Program-made: the position numbers and the translations under genes
Notes under the pieces: generated by a model
Databases searched by the model: none
What the model saw: the letters and a program-made list of their open reading frames with translations, nothing else
Told to the model about the DNA's origin: nothing
Shown here: piece after piece, positions 10,243 through 17,679 of the stretch
Layout: each line of letters begins with the position of its first letter
Numbering within the stretch: position 1 is the stretch's first letter
DNA from: Thiohalocapsa sp. ML1
GTDB taxonomy: Bacteria; Pseudomonadota; Gammaproteobacteria; Chromatiales; Chromatiaceae
Direction of reading: 5' to 3'
Length of the DNA: 64,000 nucleotides
Assembly: GCF_001469165.1 (NCBI RefSeq)
Contig: NZ_JABX01000012.1
Location: forward strand, 62,001 to 126,000

Positions 10243-10490
10243 AGGCTCCGTGCCCTGGTTGGTCTGAGGCTCGGCCTCGCTAGTGCTTGGCTGCCGAAAC
10301 CCCGCGAGTGTGGTTCGTCGTTGTCGTTGTCGTAATCATGATCGTAATCGAACGTGCGCGGTGTTGACGGGCGTTGACTGGAGTGTTGACCTCCAGGTCA
10401 ACACGGCCACAGACCGGGATGCCCGGTGTCGCGACTTCGGAGCCGACCAGGAGGTCGGCTCTCCGGCCCGGCCCGGCGGTCGCCCGGGCG
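10243..10490 (+). repeat. Dispersed repeat element, copy A
   Basis: One of three copies of an intergenic element. It starts with TGGTCTGAGGCTCGGCCTCG, passes through a GTTGTCGTTGTCGTAATC stretch, and then holds the core: direct TGTTGACGGGCGTTGACTGG and a perfect 22-bp palindrome at 10383-10404 (arms GTGTTGACCT / AGGTCAACAC). A second hairpin follows at 10441-10460 (AGCCGACC / GGTCGGCT) and then CTCCGGCC. Copy C (48850-49100, opposite strand) is similar along almost its whole length; copy B (42370-42535) shares the core. No ORF is conserved among copies. Confidence 0.85.
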
Positions 10491-10617
10491 GCCCGTGGCG
10501 CAGCGCGCCGGCAGACGGGCGACACCGCCGGAGCGGTGTCGCCAGCCTTCCCGGTATGCCGCCGTCGCCGGCGCTCCCCGGTTCGTCGGCGCCGCTCGGC
10601 GCGGGCCGCTTGGCCGG

Positions 10618-11808
10618 CTAGGGCATGTTGTCCAGCCGCTCCGTGGTTGCTTCCGGTGTGGCCAGTGATGGTCCTGCGTCATCATCGACGCGCTCCACCG
10701 CTGTGCCCTCGGCAAGGCCCAGGAAGCCGCGGGTGATGATGCGTTGGCCGGGTTCGAGGCCGTCCAGGATCTCCACCTGATCGGCGATGCGCAGGCCGGT
10801 GCGCACGCGCTCGCGCTCCGCGTTGCCGTCGCGGATGACCCAGACGAATTGCCCGTCGCGGTCCTGCCGCAGCGCGCGGAAGGGCACCAGCAGCCGGGCG
10901 ACGGCGGCGGTGCTGAGCTCTGCGCGCACGAACTGGCCGGCGCGGGCAGCGTCCGGGATGCGCTCGAAGCGGATCTCGACCCGGGCCTGGCGGTTGGTCT
11001 CGGACAGGGTGGGGTGGATGCGCAGGATGTGGCCGTCGAACAGTTCCCCGCCGAGGGCGTCGATGCGGATGCGCGCTGGCTCGCCCTTGGCGATGTGCGG
11101 CAGCAGCAGCTCCGACACGTAGGCCTCCGCCACCAGCGAGGCCGGGTCGGCGACGGTGAGCAGGTGCGTGCTCTTGGTGACGAAATCGCCGGGCTCGGCC
11201 AGTCGCTCGGTGACGATGCCGGCGAAGGGCGCGGTGATGCGGGTATCGTCGAGGCGGATGTCGAGCAGCCTGAGATCCGCCTCGGCCAACGCGACGGCGG
11301 TGCGGGCCTGAGCCAGGTCGTCCTGGGAGGCGGCGTTGCGCGCGGCGAGGTCCTGAAAGCGTTTGAGATCGAGCCGCTTCTGGTCCAGCGTCGCGCGGGT
11401 CTTGTCCAGCTCGGCGCGCAGGACATCGTCTGCTATCCGCACCAGGAGCTGGCCCTCAGCAACGGCGTCCCCTTCAAAGACGTCCAACTGCTCGATGCGG
11501 CCTTCTTCTTGCGCGTGCAGGCGCACGAGCCGGCGCAAGCGCAGCGTGCCGGGGCGCTCGTGTTGGGTGGAGACGGGCTCGCGCTCGGTGAGGAAGGTGG
11601 TGACCAGGTGGCCGCGGCGGGGCGTCGCCGGTGCATCCCCATCGCTCGCAGTGCCGTTGCCGGGCTGCTGCTGACAGCCGGCGAGCAGCAGCAGGACCGC
11701 GCAGGCCAGCGCCGGAGACAGCAGCCCGTGGCAGCGACGCTTGCGCCGCGGCTCTGCGGCTCGCGCATCGGTCGGTCGCGGCGCGCGAGCGCGGATCGAG
11801 GGGCTCAC
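10618..11808 (-). CDS. RND-type efflux periplasmic adaptor lipoprotein (MFP family)
   Basis: A 396-residue membrane fusion protein. The N-terminus has a hydrophobic stretch ending in the lipobox LLLLAGC, so it is likely anchored in the inner membrane by lipidation. A barrel/lipoyl half-motif (RLHAQEEGRIEQLDVFEGDA) is followed by a coiled-coil hairpin (DKTRATLDQKRLDLKRFQDL) and the return lipoyl motif (ITAPFAGIVTERLAEPGD), then beta-barrel and membrane-proximal parts. Start GTG 11808 overlaps the upstream gene stop (GTGA). No RND pump or TolC-like gene follows in this window, so its partner must be elsewhere. Confidence 0.85.
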   Translation of the reverse strand: MSPSIRARAPRPTDARAAEPRRKRRCHGLLSPALACAVLLLLAGCQQQPGNGTASDGDAPATPRRGHLVTTFLTEREPVSTQHERPGTLRLRRLVRLHAQEEGRIEQLDVFEGDAVAEGQLLVRIADDVLRAELDKTRATLDQKRLDLKRFQDLAARNAASQDDLAQARTAVALAEADLRLLDIRLDDTRITAPFAGIVTERLAEPGDFVTKSTHLLTVADPASLVAEAYVSELLLPHIAKGEPARIRIDALGGELFDGHILRIHPTLSETNRQARVEIRFERIPDAARAGQFVRAELSTAAVARLLVPFRALRQDRDGQFVWVIRDGNAERERVRTGLRIADQVEILDGLEPGQRIITRGFLGLAEGTAVERVDDDAGPSLATPEATTERLDNMP

Positions 11809-12197
11809 GTCGCGGTGATGTCGACGGCGTTGACGTCGCCGACCGGCGCGTCCGCGTAGTCGTAGTGCTTGATCTGGCGGCGGATGTTGCGTTGGATGAT
11901 GACGCCGAGCACCTGCCATTCCAGACCCGTCAGCGCGATGTCGGGGAAGCGCTCATTCAGGGAGTGCAGCCATTCGCGGCCCTGCTCGTCGCGGAGGTAC
12001 TGCCGAAACCAGCGCACGCCTTCCACCTCCGCGAACACGTACATGCCGCTGCGGCAGAAGCCCGTTGGCTCGACGATGACGATGCATTTGTCCGGGAACT
12101 CGGGCTCCATGTCCGGCCCGAGCACCTGCAGCGCAAAGGGCTCCTGCAGCGCGCAGCCGCCGCCGTCGGGCGTGGGTTCTTGGGTGTCTCTGGCCAT
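11805..12197 (-). CDS. S24/LexA-fold protein without the usual catalytic serine
   Basis: A 130-residue protein resembling the peptidase S24 (LexA/UmuD C-terminal) fold: LQVLGPDMEPEFPDKCIVIV aligns with the place where LexA-type proteins have G-(D/N)-S-M-x-P, but the serine position holds Asp. GMYVFAEVEGVRWFRQYL corresponds to the region with the general-base lysine, and no clear lysine is seen. No DNA-binding domain is attached. It is coupled to the downstream adaptor gene by a GTGA overlap. I infer a non-proteolytic role, but the function is unknown. Confidence 0.7.
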   Translation of the reverse strand: MARDTQEPTPDGGGCALQEPFALQVLGPDMEPEFPDKCIVIVEPTGFCRSGMYVFAEVEGVRWFRQYLRDEQGREWLHSLNERFPDIALTGLEWQVLGVIIQRNIRRQIKHYDYADAPVGDVNAVDITAT

Positions 12198-12459
12198 GAT
12201 GTCTGCTCGGTCTTGCGATGGTCCGCAGAGTTTGGGTTGGCGGGCGGGGGTGTCAATCGCCGGCAGCTTGCGGTCGCCGGTACGCCTGGGCGCGGCAGCT
12301 CGCGGGTAGAGCGCGGGATAATTGCGCCCGTCGGCATGGGGGCGTCTTGGCGGCGCCAACCGCTAGGTGCTCGAAACTTGCGCTGTGACACTCGATACTA
12401 GCCGGCACGCCGCGCAACCAGCGCCAGCCTCCGAGCCAGCCGTACGAGCCAGCCAACCT

Positions 12460-14304
12460 ATGATCCCGCGCATCCACGCCACCGAAGCCATCCACAACGA
12501 CCGCCGCGATTGGCGCAACCTGCGCGGCATGCTGCCGTACCTGTGGGAATTCCGCGGGCGGGCGCTGTTTGCGCTGGGCTGCCTGGTGCTGGCCAAGCTG
12601 GCCAACGTCGGCGTGCCGCTGGTGCTAAAAGACATCGTCGATGCCTTCGAGAACGCCAATGCGCAGATGCTGGTGCTGCCGGGGTCGCTGCTCTTGGCCT
12701 ACGGCGCGCTCAAGCTCTCCGGCTCGCTGTTCAATGAGCTGCGGGACGTGATCTTTGCGCGGGTGCGCTTTCGCGCCATGCGTCGGCTGTCCACGCGCGT
12801 GTTGGAGCATCTGCATCGGTTGTCGTTGCGCTATCACCTGGAGCGCCAGAGCGGCGCCGTGAGCCGGGACCTGGAGCGGGGGACGCGCTCGGTGTCCACG
12901 ATTCTCAACTATCTGGTCTTCAGCGTCATCCCGGTGCTGGTGGAGTTCACGCTCGTCGCGCTGGTGCTGCTGACCAAATACGCGCTCGTGTTCACGCTGG
13001 TGACCTTCGGCACCGTGGCCATTTACGTCGCCTTCACCTTCGCCATCACCGAATGGCGCATGGACTATCGCCGGCAGATGAACGTGCTCGATAGCCAGGC
13101 AAATTCCCAGGCCTTCGACAGCCTGCTGAACTATGAGACGGTCAAATACTTCGGCAACGAGCAAATGGAGCTCGACCGCTACGACAACACGCTGAGCGAA
13201 TGGGAGGACATGGCTACGAAGAGCCAGAGCTCCATGTCCGTGTTGAACTTCGGCCAAGGCAGCATCATCGCCCTCGGCGTCACGCTGATCATGTTCTTCG
13301 CGGCCCGGGGCGTTGTCGCGGGCGACATGAGCATCGGCGATCTCGTGCTCGTCAACGCCTTCATGCTGCAATTGTTTATTCCGCTTGGTTTTCTCGGCAT
13401 CGTCTATCGGCAGATCAAGTACGCGCTGGCGGACATGGACCTCGTGTTCAAGCTCCTAGAGCGCGAGCCCGAGATCCAAGACAAGCCCGGCGCGCCGGCG
13501 CTCAAGCTCAAGCGCGGCGCCGTGCGCTTCGAGCGGGTCGGCTTTCATTACCAGCCGGAGCGCGAGATCCTGCGCGACGTGGATTTCGCCGTCGAGCCCG
13601 GCGAGAAGGTCGCCGTGGTCGGCCACAGCGGCGCGGGCAAGTCCACGCTCGCGCGGCTCCTGTTCCGCTCCTACGACGTGACGGCGGGCCGGATTCTCAT
13701 CGACGGGCAGGATATCCGCGACGTGGCCCAGCAGAGCCTGCGTGCGGCCATCGGCATCGTCCCGCAGGACACGGTGCTGTTCAACGACAGCATCCGCTAC
13801 AACCTCGCCTATGGTCGGCCGGGGGCGGGCTTCGAGGAGTTGGAGCGCGCCGCCGCCCAGGCGCACATCCTGAGCTTCATCGAGGGCCTGCCGGATGGCT
13901 GGGACACCGTCGTCGGCGAACGGGGCTTGAAGCTCTCCGGCGGCGAGAAGCAGCGCGTCGCCATCGCCCGGGCCATTGTTAAGCGCCCGCGCATCATGGT
14001 CTTCGATGAGGCCACGTCGTCGCTGGACAGTCACACCGAGCAGGCCATCCAGCAGACCCTCGCCGAGGTGGCGGAGCACCACACCACGCTCGCCATCGCG
14101 CATCGGCTGTCCACCATCGTCGACGCCGACCGGATTCTGGTCATGGACGCCGGGCGCGTGCTGGAGCAGGGCAGCCACGCCCGGCTGCTGGCCGACGGCG
14201 GCATCTACGCGGCGATGTGGGAGCTGCAGCAGCGCGAGCGGGAGGAGGCGGGACCGTCGTCGCCTGGCCGGTATGCGGACCAAACCGAGTCGATTCAGAC
14301 TTGA
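12460..14304 (+). CDS. Atm1/ABCB7-like ABC exporter (permease-ATPase fusion)
   Basis: A 614-residue half-transporter. Six membrane segments lie in about residues 30-300 (FALGCLVLAKLANVGVPLVL, VLVEFTLVALVLLTKYALVF and others). An ATPase domain follows with Walker A GHSGAGKST, signature LSGGEKQR, Walker B IMVFDEATSSLD and the H-loop AIAHRLSTI. NYETVKYFGNE is diagnostic of the Atm1/HMT1 branch, which exports glutathione-linked sulfur or metal compounds. The ATG at 12460 was chosen as the first ATG before conserved sequence; a GTG at 12367 would add a Pro/Ala-rich extension. It acts as a homodimer in the inner membrane. Confidence 0.9.
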   Translation: MIPRIHATEAIHNDRRDWRNLRGMLPYLWEFRGRALFALGCLVLAKLANVGVPLVLKDIVDAFENANAQMLVLPGSLLLAYGALKLSGSLFNELRDVIFARVRFRAMRRLSTRVLEHLHRLSLRYHLERQSGAVSRDLERGTRSVSTILNYLVFSVIPVLVEFTLVALVLLTKYALVFTLVTFGTVAIYVAFTFAITEWRMDYRRQMNVLDSQANSQAFDSLLNYETVKYFGNEQMELDRYDNTLSEWEDMATKSQSSMSVLNFGQGSIIALGVTLIMFFAARGVVAGDMSIGDLVLVNAFMLQLFIPLGFLGIVYRQIKYALADMDLVFKLLEREPEIQDKPGAPALKLKRGAVRFERVGFHYQPEREILRDVDFAVEPGEKVAVVGHSGAGKSTLARLLFRSYDVTAGRILIDGQDIRDVAQQSLRAAIGIVPQDTVLFNDSIRYNLAYGRPGAGFEELERAAAQAHILSFIEGLPDGWDTVVGERGLKLSGGEKQRVAIARAIVKRPRIMVFDEATSSLDSHTEQAIQQTLAEVAEHHTTLAIAHRLSTIVDADRILVMDAGRVLEQGSHARLLADGGIYAAMWELQQREREEAGPSSPGRYADQTESIQT

Positions 14305-14383
14305 TGACCGCTGCGGATGCGAACGCGGCTGGCCGTGGCCGTCAGGATGGCGCCCTGCAACCGTTTGTCTCCGTAAATTCACA

Positions 14384-15571
14384 ATGCCCATTACCCCCTC
14401 GCTCCTGCTGACGCTCGGGCTTTTGTCCGCGCTGACGCCGTTCGCGATCGACATGTACCTGCCGAGCATCCCGGCCATCGCGCGGGATCTGGATGCGCCG
14501 GTGGCGCTGGTGCAGTTGAGCGTGACGGTCTACATCGGCGTGTTCGCGGCGGCACAGCTCCTGCTCGGGCCGCTGTCGGACGTGCTCGGGCGGCGGCTGC
14601 CGGTGGCGGCGGGGCTGATGGTGTTCGCGCTCGCGGATGTGGCCTGCGCGCTGGCGCCGAGCATGGACGCGATGCTCGCGGCCCGGGCCGTGCAGGCCCT
14701 CGGCGGTGCTGCGGTGGCAGTAACGGTGCCGGCGCTGGTGCGCGATCTGTTCGAGCGGGAAGACTACGCCCGTGTCATGGGCCTGGTGATGCTGGTGATG
14801 GGCCTGGCGCCGCTGCTCGCGCCCACCGTCGGCGGGCTCATCGTGCTCTACGCGAGCTGGCGCTGGGTGTTTGCGGTGCTGCTGGTGATCTCGGCGGTGA
14901 CGGCGCTGTCGTTCCTGCGGCTTCTGCCGGAAACGCTGCCGCCCGAGCGTCGGCACCGGCCGCACCTCGGGCAGGTGCTCGGCAACTATGGCGCGCTGCT
15001 CCGCCACCGGGAGGCGCTCGGGTATCTGCTCACGGGCATGGCGAGCTTCGGCGGCATGATGGTGTTCATCGTCACCTCGCCCTTCATCTACATCACGCTG
15101 CACGACGTGCCGGAGGGCTGGTTCGGCCCGCTCTTCGGCATCAACATCGCGGCGGCCATGCTGTTCTCGTCACTCAACGCGCGGCTGGTACCGCGGTTCG
15201 GGGTGGAGCGGCTGTTGCGCGTCGGGCTCTTGGTGCAGGGCGCTGCTGCGCTCGGGCTGCTCGCGGTGGCGGTGCTGCTGATGCTGGGCACGGCACCACC
15301 GCTCTGGCTCATCGCGCTCGGCGCCGGCTGCTACATCGCGATGGCCGGTGTCGTCATGGGCAACGCCATGGCGGGCTACATGGCCTACTTTCCGCGCATG
15401 GCGGGCACCGCCTCCGCACTGGCCGGGGCCGGGCGCTTCGGCTTCGGCGCGCTCGCGGGCTCCGTGGCGAGCCTGCTGCACGACGGCTCGGCGCTGCCGC
15501 TCCTGCTCGGCATGGCCCTCTGCGGGCTGCTCGCGGCGGGCACCTATCGGCTCATGTGCTGCGCGAGGTAA
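14384..15571 (+). CDS. Bcr/CflA-family MFS drug transporter
   Basis: A 395-residue major facilitator with twelve predicted membrane segments. LTPFAIDMYLPSIPAIARDL at the N-terminus is the signature of the Bcr/CflA drug-resistance group, and GPLSDVLGRRLPV is the MFS motif A between segments 2 and 3. VMGLAPLLAPTVGGLI is the antiporter-type motif C. It probably exports small toxic molecules in exchange for protons. The start is the ATG at 14384, 80 bp after the ABC exporter gene. No regulator is adjacent. Confidence 0.88.
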   Translation: MPITPSLLLTLGLLSALTPFAIDMYLPSIPAIARDLDAPVALVQLSVTVYIGVFAAAQLLLGPLSDVLGRRLPVAAGLMVFALADVACALAPSMDAMLAARAVQALGGAAVAVTVPALVRDLFEREDYARVMGLVMLVMGLAPLLAPTVGGLIVLYASWRWVFAVLLVISAVTALSFLRLLPETLPPERRHRPHLGQVLGNYGALLRHREALGYLLTGMASFGGMMVFIVTSPFIYITLHDVPEGWFGPLFGINIAAAMLFSSLNARLVPRFGVERLLRVGLLVQGAAALGLLAVAVLLMLGTAPPLWLIALGAGCYIAMAGVVMGNAMAGYMAYFPRMAGTASALAGAGRFGFGALAGSVASLLHDGSALPLLLGMALCGLLAAGTYRLMCCAR

Positions 15572-15889
15572 CCGCTCAAGCACAGTTGCGACGTACCCAT
15601 CTCCCGACGCGCCCGTTCAGCCGCCGCCGCGGGATCGGCATCGGGATCGGAATGCTGCCCTGCGTATTCCGGCCCATCGTGACCGCCGATGCTGCCCCCG
15701 TTGCCGGTACGTCCAATGACGTTTGGTGAGCAACGCGGGTGGACTACCGGGTCGAGCGAATCGGCGCCGCCGCGCGCGATCCCGAGCGCGTTGTTCGGTA
15801 AGTTGTCGAGCAGGGACTGCCGGCTGCCTTGAGTCCAGCGGCGCATGGGCGCAGAATCCACCGCGCACACAAAGCGGGAGCACCCGATC
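15572..15889. other. Intergenic, no supported gene
   Basis: About 320 bp between the MFS pump and the first caspase gene. A short GGGATCGGCATCGGGATCGG simple-sequence stretch occurs near 15632, of the same flavour as those at 27540 and 42250. The caspase promoter should lie here, but I do not see convincing boxes. Confidence 0.4.
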
Positions 15890-16849
15890 ATGACGCGCAA
15901 GGCCCTGCTGCTCGGCATTGATGCTTACGAAGAGGACCAGCTTCGGCTGAGCGCTGCAACCGCGGACGTTCGGGAGCTTGAGAAGGCGCTCGTGCTCGCG
16001 GGATTCGCACCGGCCGAGGTGCAGGCAGTCGTCGGCGGCCCGGGCGCTTATCTCAGCACCGCGAATCTGCGCAAGCGCATCAAGGCCGTGCTCGACGATG
16101 CCCGGCGCGGCGACGAGCTGGTCATCTATTTCTCCGGGCACGGCATCGAGCAGTCGGGGCGGCGCTTGCTGCTGCCGCAGGACTTCGACGCAAGCCAGCC
16201 CGCGGACCCGACACAACTGATCCAGGACACGGAGCTCTACCAGCTCGCCCGGTCCGAGGCATGCCGGGCCGACGCGGTTATCTTCATCATCGACGCCTGC
16301 CGGAACGACGCACCGCCGGCGCCAAGCTTGCTCGCCAAGGCCGCGCCGTCGCCATCGCCCGCGGGGCCTGGTCCGGACGCCGAGACGCCGAGCATCGCCT
16401 TCCTGTTTAGCTGCGCTGCGGGCGAGGTCAGCCACGCCACCGACGGCGAGGAGGCCATGAGCTGCTTCACCCGCGCGCTGTGCGAGGCACTGACCGCGGA
16501 CGACGAGCTGAGCACCCTCGGCGAGCTGCGCGATGCCGTGCAGACACGCCTGGACGCGGCGCTGCGGCCCCTGGCCAAGCACCAGAGCGCGACCCAAGGC
16601 GAGCTGCAATGCACCGGCCGCGGCGGCGACCCGCTCGCGCTGATGCTGAAGGACAACCCCGCCACGCGGCTGCGTCAGCGCATCGCGCAGCCGCTGGGTG
16701 CGGCACATCAACCGGCTGGACCCCTGGTGGTTGGCAAGCTGCTGCGTCGAGTGCAACAGAGACCCCGGCGACTTCCGCGCGCCGCTGGCGCTGTTGCAAG
16801 CCGTCGGCATCGACGTGGAGGAGTGCCTACGCTTCTTGGATTTCTGTGA
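15890..16849 (+). CDS. Caspase-family protease (C14), probable 3' frameshift
   Basis: The open frame gives 319 residues. The p20-like caspase fold is clear: KALLLGIDAYEED at the start, catalytic His84 in VIYFSGHGIEQSG and catalytic Cys137 in IFIIDACRND. GREEN-LIGHT features such as SCAAGEVSHA follow, then a C-terminal helical region. After about residue 265 the frame becomes Arg/Pro-rich, while a different frame gives HINRLDPWWLASCCVECNRD and ends ECLRFLDFCEA at 16856, which looks like genuine protein. A single-base indel between about 16640 and 16692 is suspected. ATG 15890 follows GGGAG. Bacterial caspases often act in programmed death or defence. Confidence 0.8.
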   Translation: MTRKALLLGIDAYEEDQLRLSAATADVRELEKALVLAGFAPAEVQAVVGGPGAYLSTANLRKRIKAVLDDARRGDELVIYFSGHGIEQSGRRLLLPQDFDASQPADPTQLIQDTELYQLARSEACRADAVIFIIDACRNDAPPAPSLLAKAAPSPSPAGPGPDAETPSIAFLFSCAAGEVSHATDGEEAMSCFTRALCEALTADDELSTLGELRDAVQTRLDAALRPLAKHQSATQGELQCTGRGGDPLALMLKDNPATRLRQRIAQPLGAAHQPAGPLVVGKLLRRVQQRPRRLPRAAGAVASRRHRRGGVPTLLGFL

Positions 16850-16856
16850 GGCGTAG
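16690..16856 (+). pseudogene. Shifted-frame 3' end of the caspase gene
   Basis: Frame 0 here encodes RWVRHINRLDPWWLASCCVE, continuing CNRDPGDFRAPLALLQAVGI, and ends with EECLRFLDFCEA before TAG at 16854-16856. Compact composition with Trp, Cys and Phe contrasts with the Arg-rich translation in the caspase frame over the same bases. It probably is the original C-terminal domain, disconnected by an indel or a sequencing error. Confidence 0.5.
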
Positions 16857-16940
16857 GTCGGCAGTGCTCGCCGAGAACAGCTCGTTGCCGCGGCCCGATC
16901 CCGAGTGCGCCGGATTCATCCGGCCCCGGCGCAAGCGACT

Positions 16941-17207
16941 TCAGTCCGCCTGCCCAGGATGCGGCGGGCCGTTTGCTGTCGCTGGTCCGGCCGCAGAGCA
17001 ATCTCCGGCGGTTCCGCTCTTGTGGAGGGGTCGCGAAACGTACCCCTTGGTAGCGCCCATACGATTGGCAAGCTCGGACTTCTTGACACCAGCTTGCTCC
17101 ATCGCCTCCCAAAGAGATTCCGTCACCTCTGTGATGAGCAGTTCTTGCGCAACGCGTCTTGCATTTTCCGGGCTCTCGTTTGCCCAGCGCTCCAGGAAGC
17201 CGGTCAT
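16941..17207 (-). CDS. Truncated XRE-type HTH protein
   Basis: 88 residues from ATG 17207. MTGFLERWANESPENARRVA and TEVTESLWEAMEQAGVKKSE lead into a Cro/C1-type helix-turn-helix (ELANRMGATKGYVSR). Normally the recognition helix is followed by a hydrophobic LL-x-G turn and two more helices; here it runs into an unrelated Ser/Ala/Gly/Pro-rich tail. I infer that the 3' part was lost by frameshift or truncation, so DNA binding is doubtful. No toxin gene is recognisable on either side. It lies between the two caspase loci, pointing away from the larger one. Confidence 0.55.
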   Translation of the reverse strand: MTGFLERWANESPENARRVAQELLITEVTESLWEAMEQAGVKKSELANRMGATKGYVSRPLHKSGTAGDCSAAGPATANGPPHPGQAD

Positions 17208-17347
17208 GATTCGTGCCTCTCGGTTCGTCGCCAGTTCTCGACAACGCGGCTCGTGTCTTTGTTCGGGAGCTTTGGGTTTACTTGCCCCAACGAGCGGGTT
17301 GCGCAAGGCGGTCCACCGGCCCTTGCCGGTCTGAAGGCTCCGCCGCG

Positions 17348-17614
17348 CTAGAAGAATGCCTTGAGGATCAGGGAAACGATGCTGGCCAGCATGAGCCCAA
17401 GCATCCAGCGGCTGAGGCGCAGCTCGCCGTCCACGCGCTCAAACCGGGTTTCCAGCTTGGCTTCCAGACGTTCCAGATCGCGCTTGGTTACGAGCTCCGC
17501 TTCGCCTTGGGCCTCCATGAAGGCATCGGCGACGGCCTCGGCCTGCTTCGGATCGAAACCGGCCGCTTCCAGTCTGCGGATGAACCTGTGGGTGTCGAAG
17601 GTGATCGCAGCCAT
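17348..17614 (-). CDS. DUF1640-type coiled-coil membrane protein
   Basis: 88 residues: MAAITFDTHRFIRRLEAAGF followed by DPKQAEAVADAFMEAQ, then a coiled coil (VTKRDLERLEAKLETRFERV) and one C-terminal membrane helix (WMLGLMLASIVSLILKAFF). This is the CCDC90/DUF1640 architecture, known from mitochondrial MCUR1-like proteins and many bacteria; the bacterial function is not established. It lies 65 bp downstream of the large caspase gene on the same strand and may be the third gene of that operon. Confidence 0.8.
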   Translation of the reverse strand: MAAITFDTHRFIRRLEAAGFDPKQAEAVADAFMEAQGEAELVTKRDLERLEAKLETRFERVDGELRLSRWMLGLMLASIVSLILKAFF

Positions 17615-17679
17615 GGGCAAGAAGCATAGGAGTGGGGTCGCCGACGGGTCAAGCGTGATGGGTTTCTCGGCCGCTCCAC

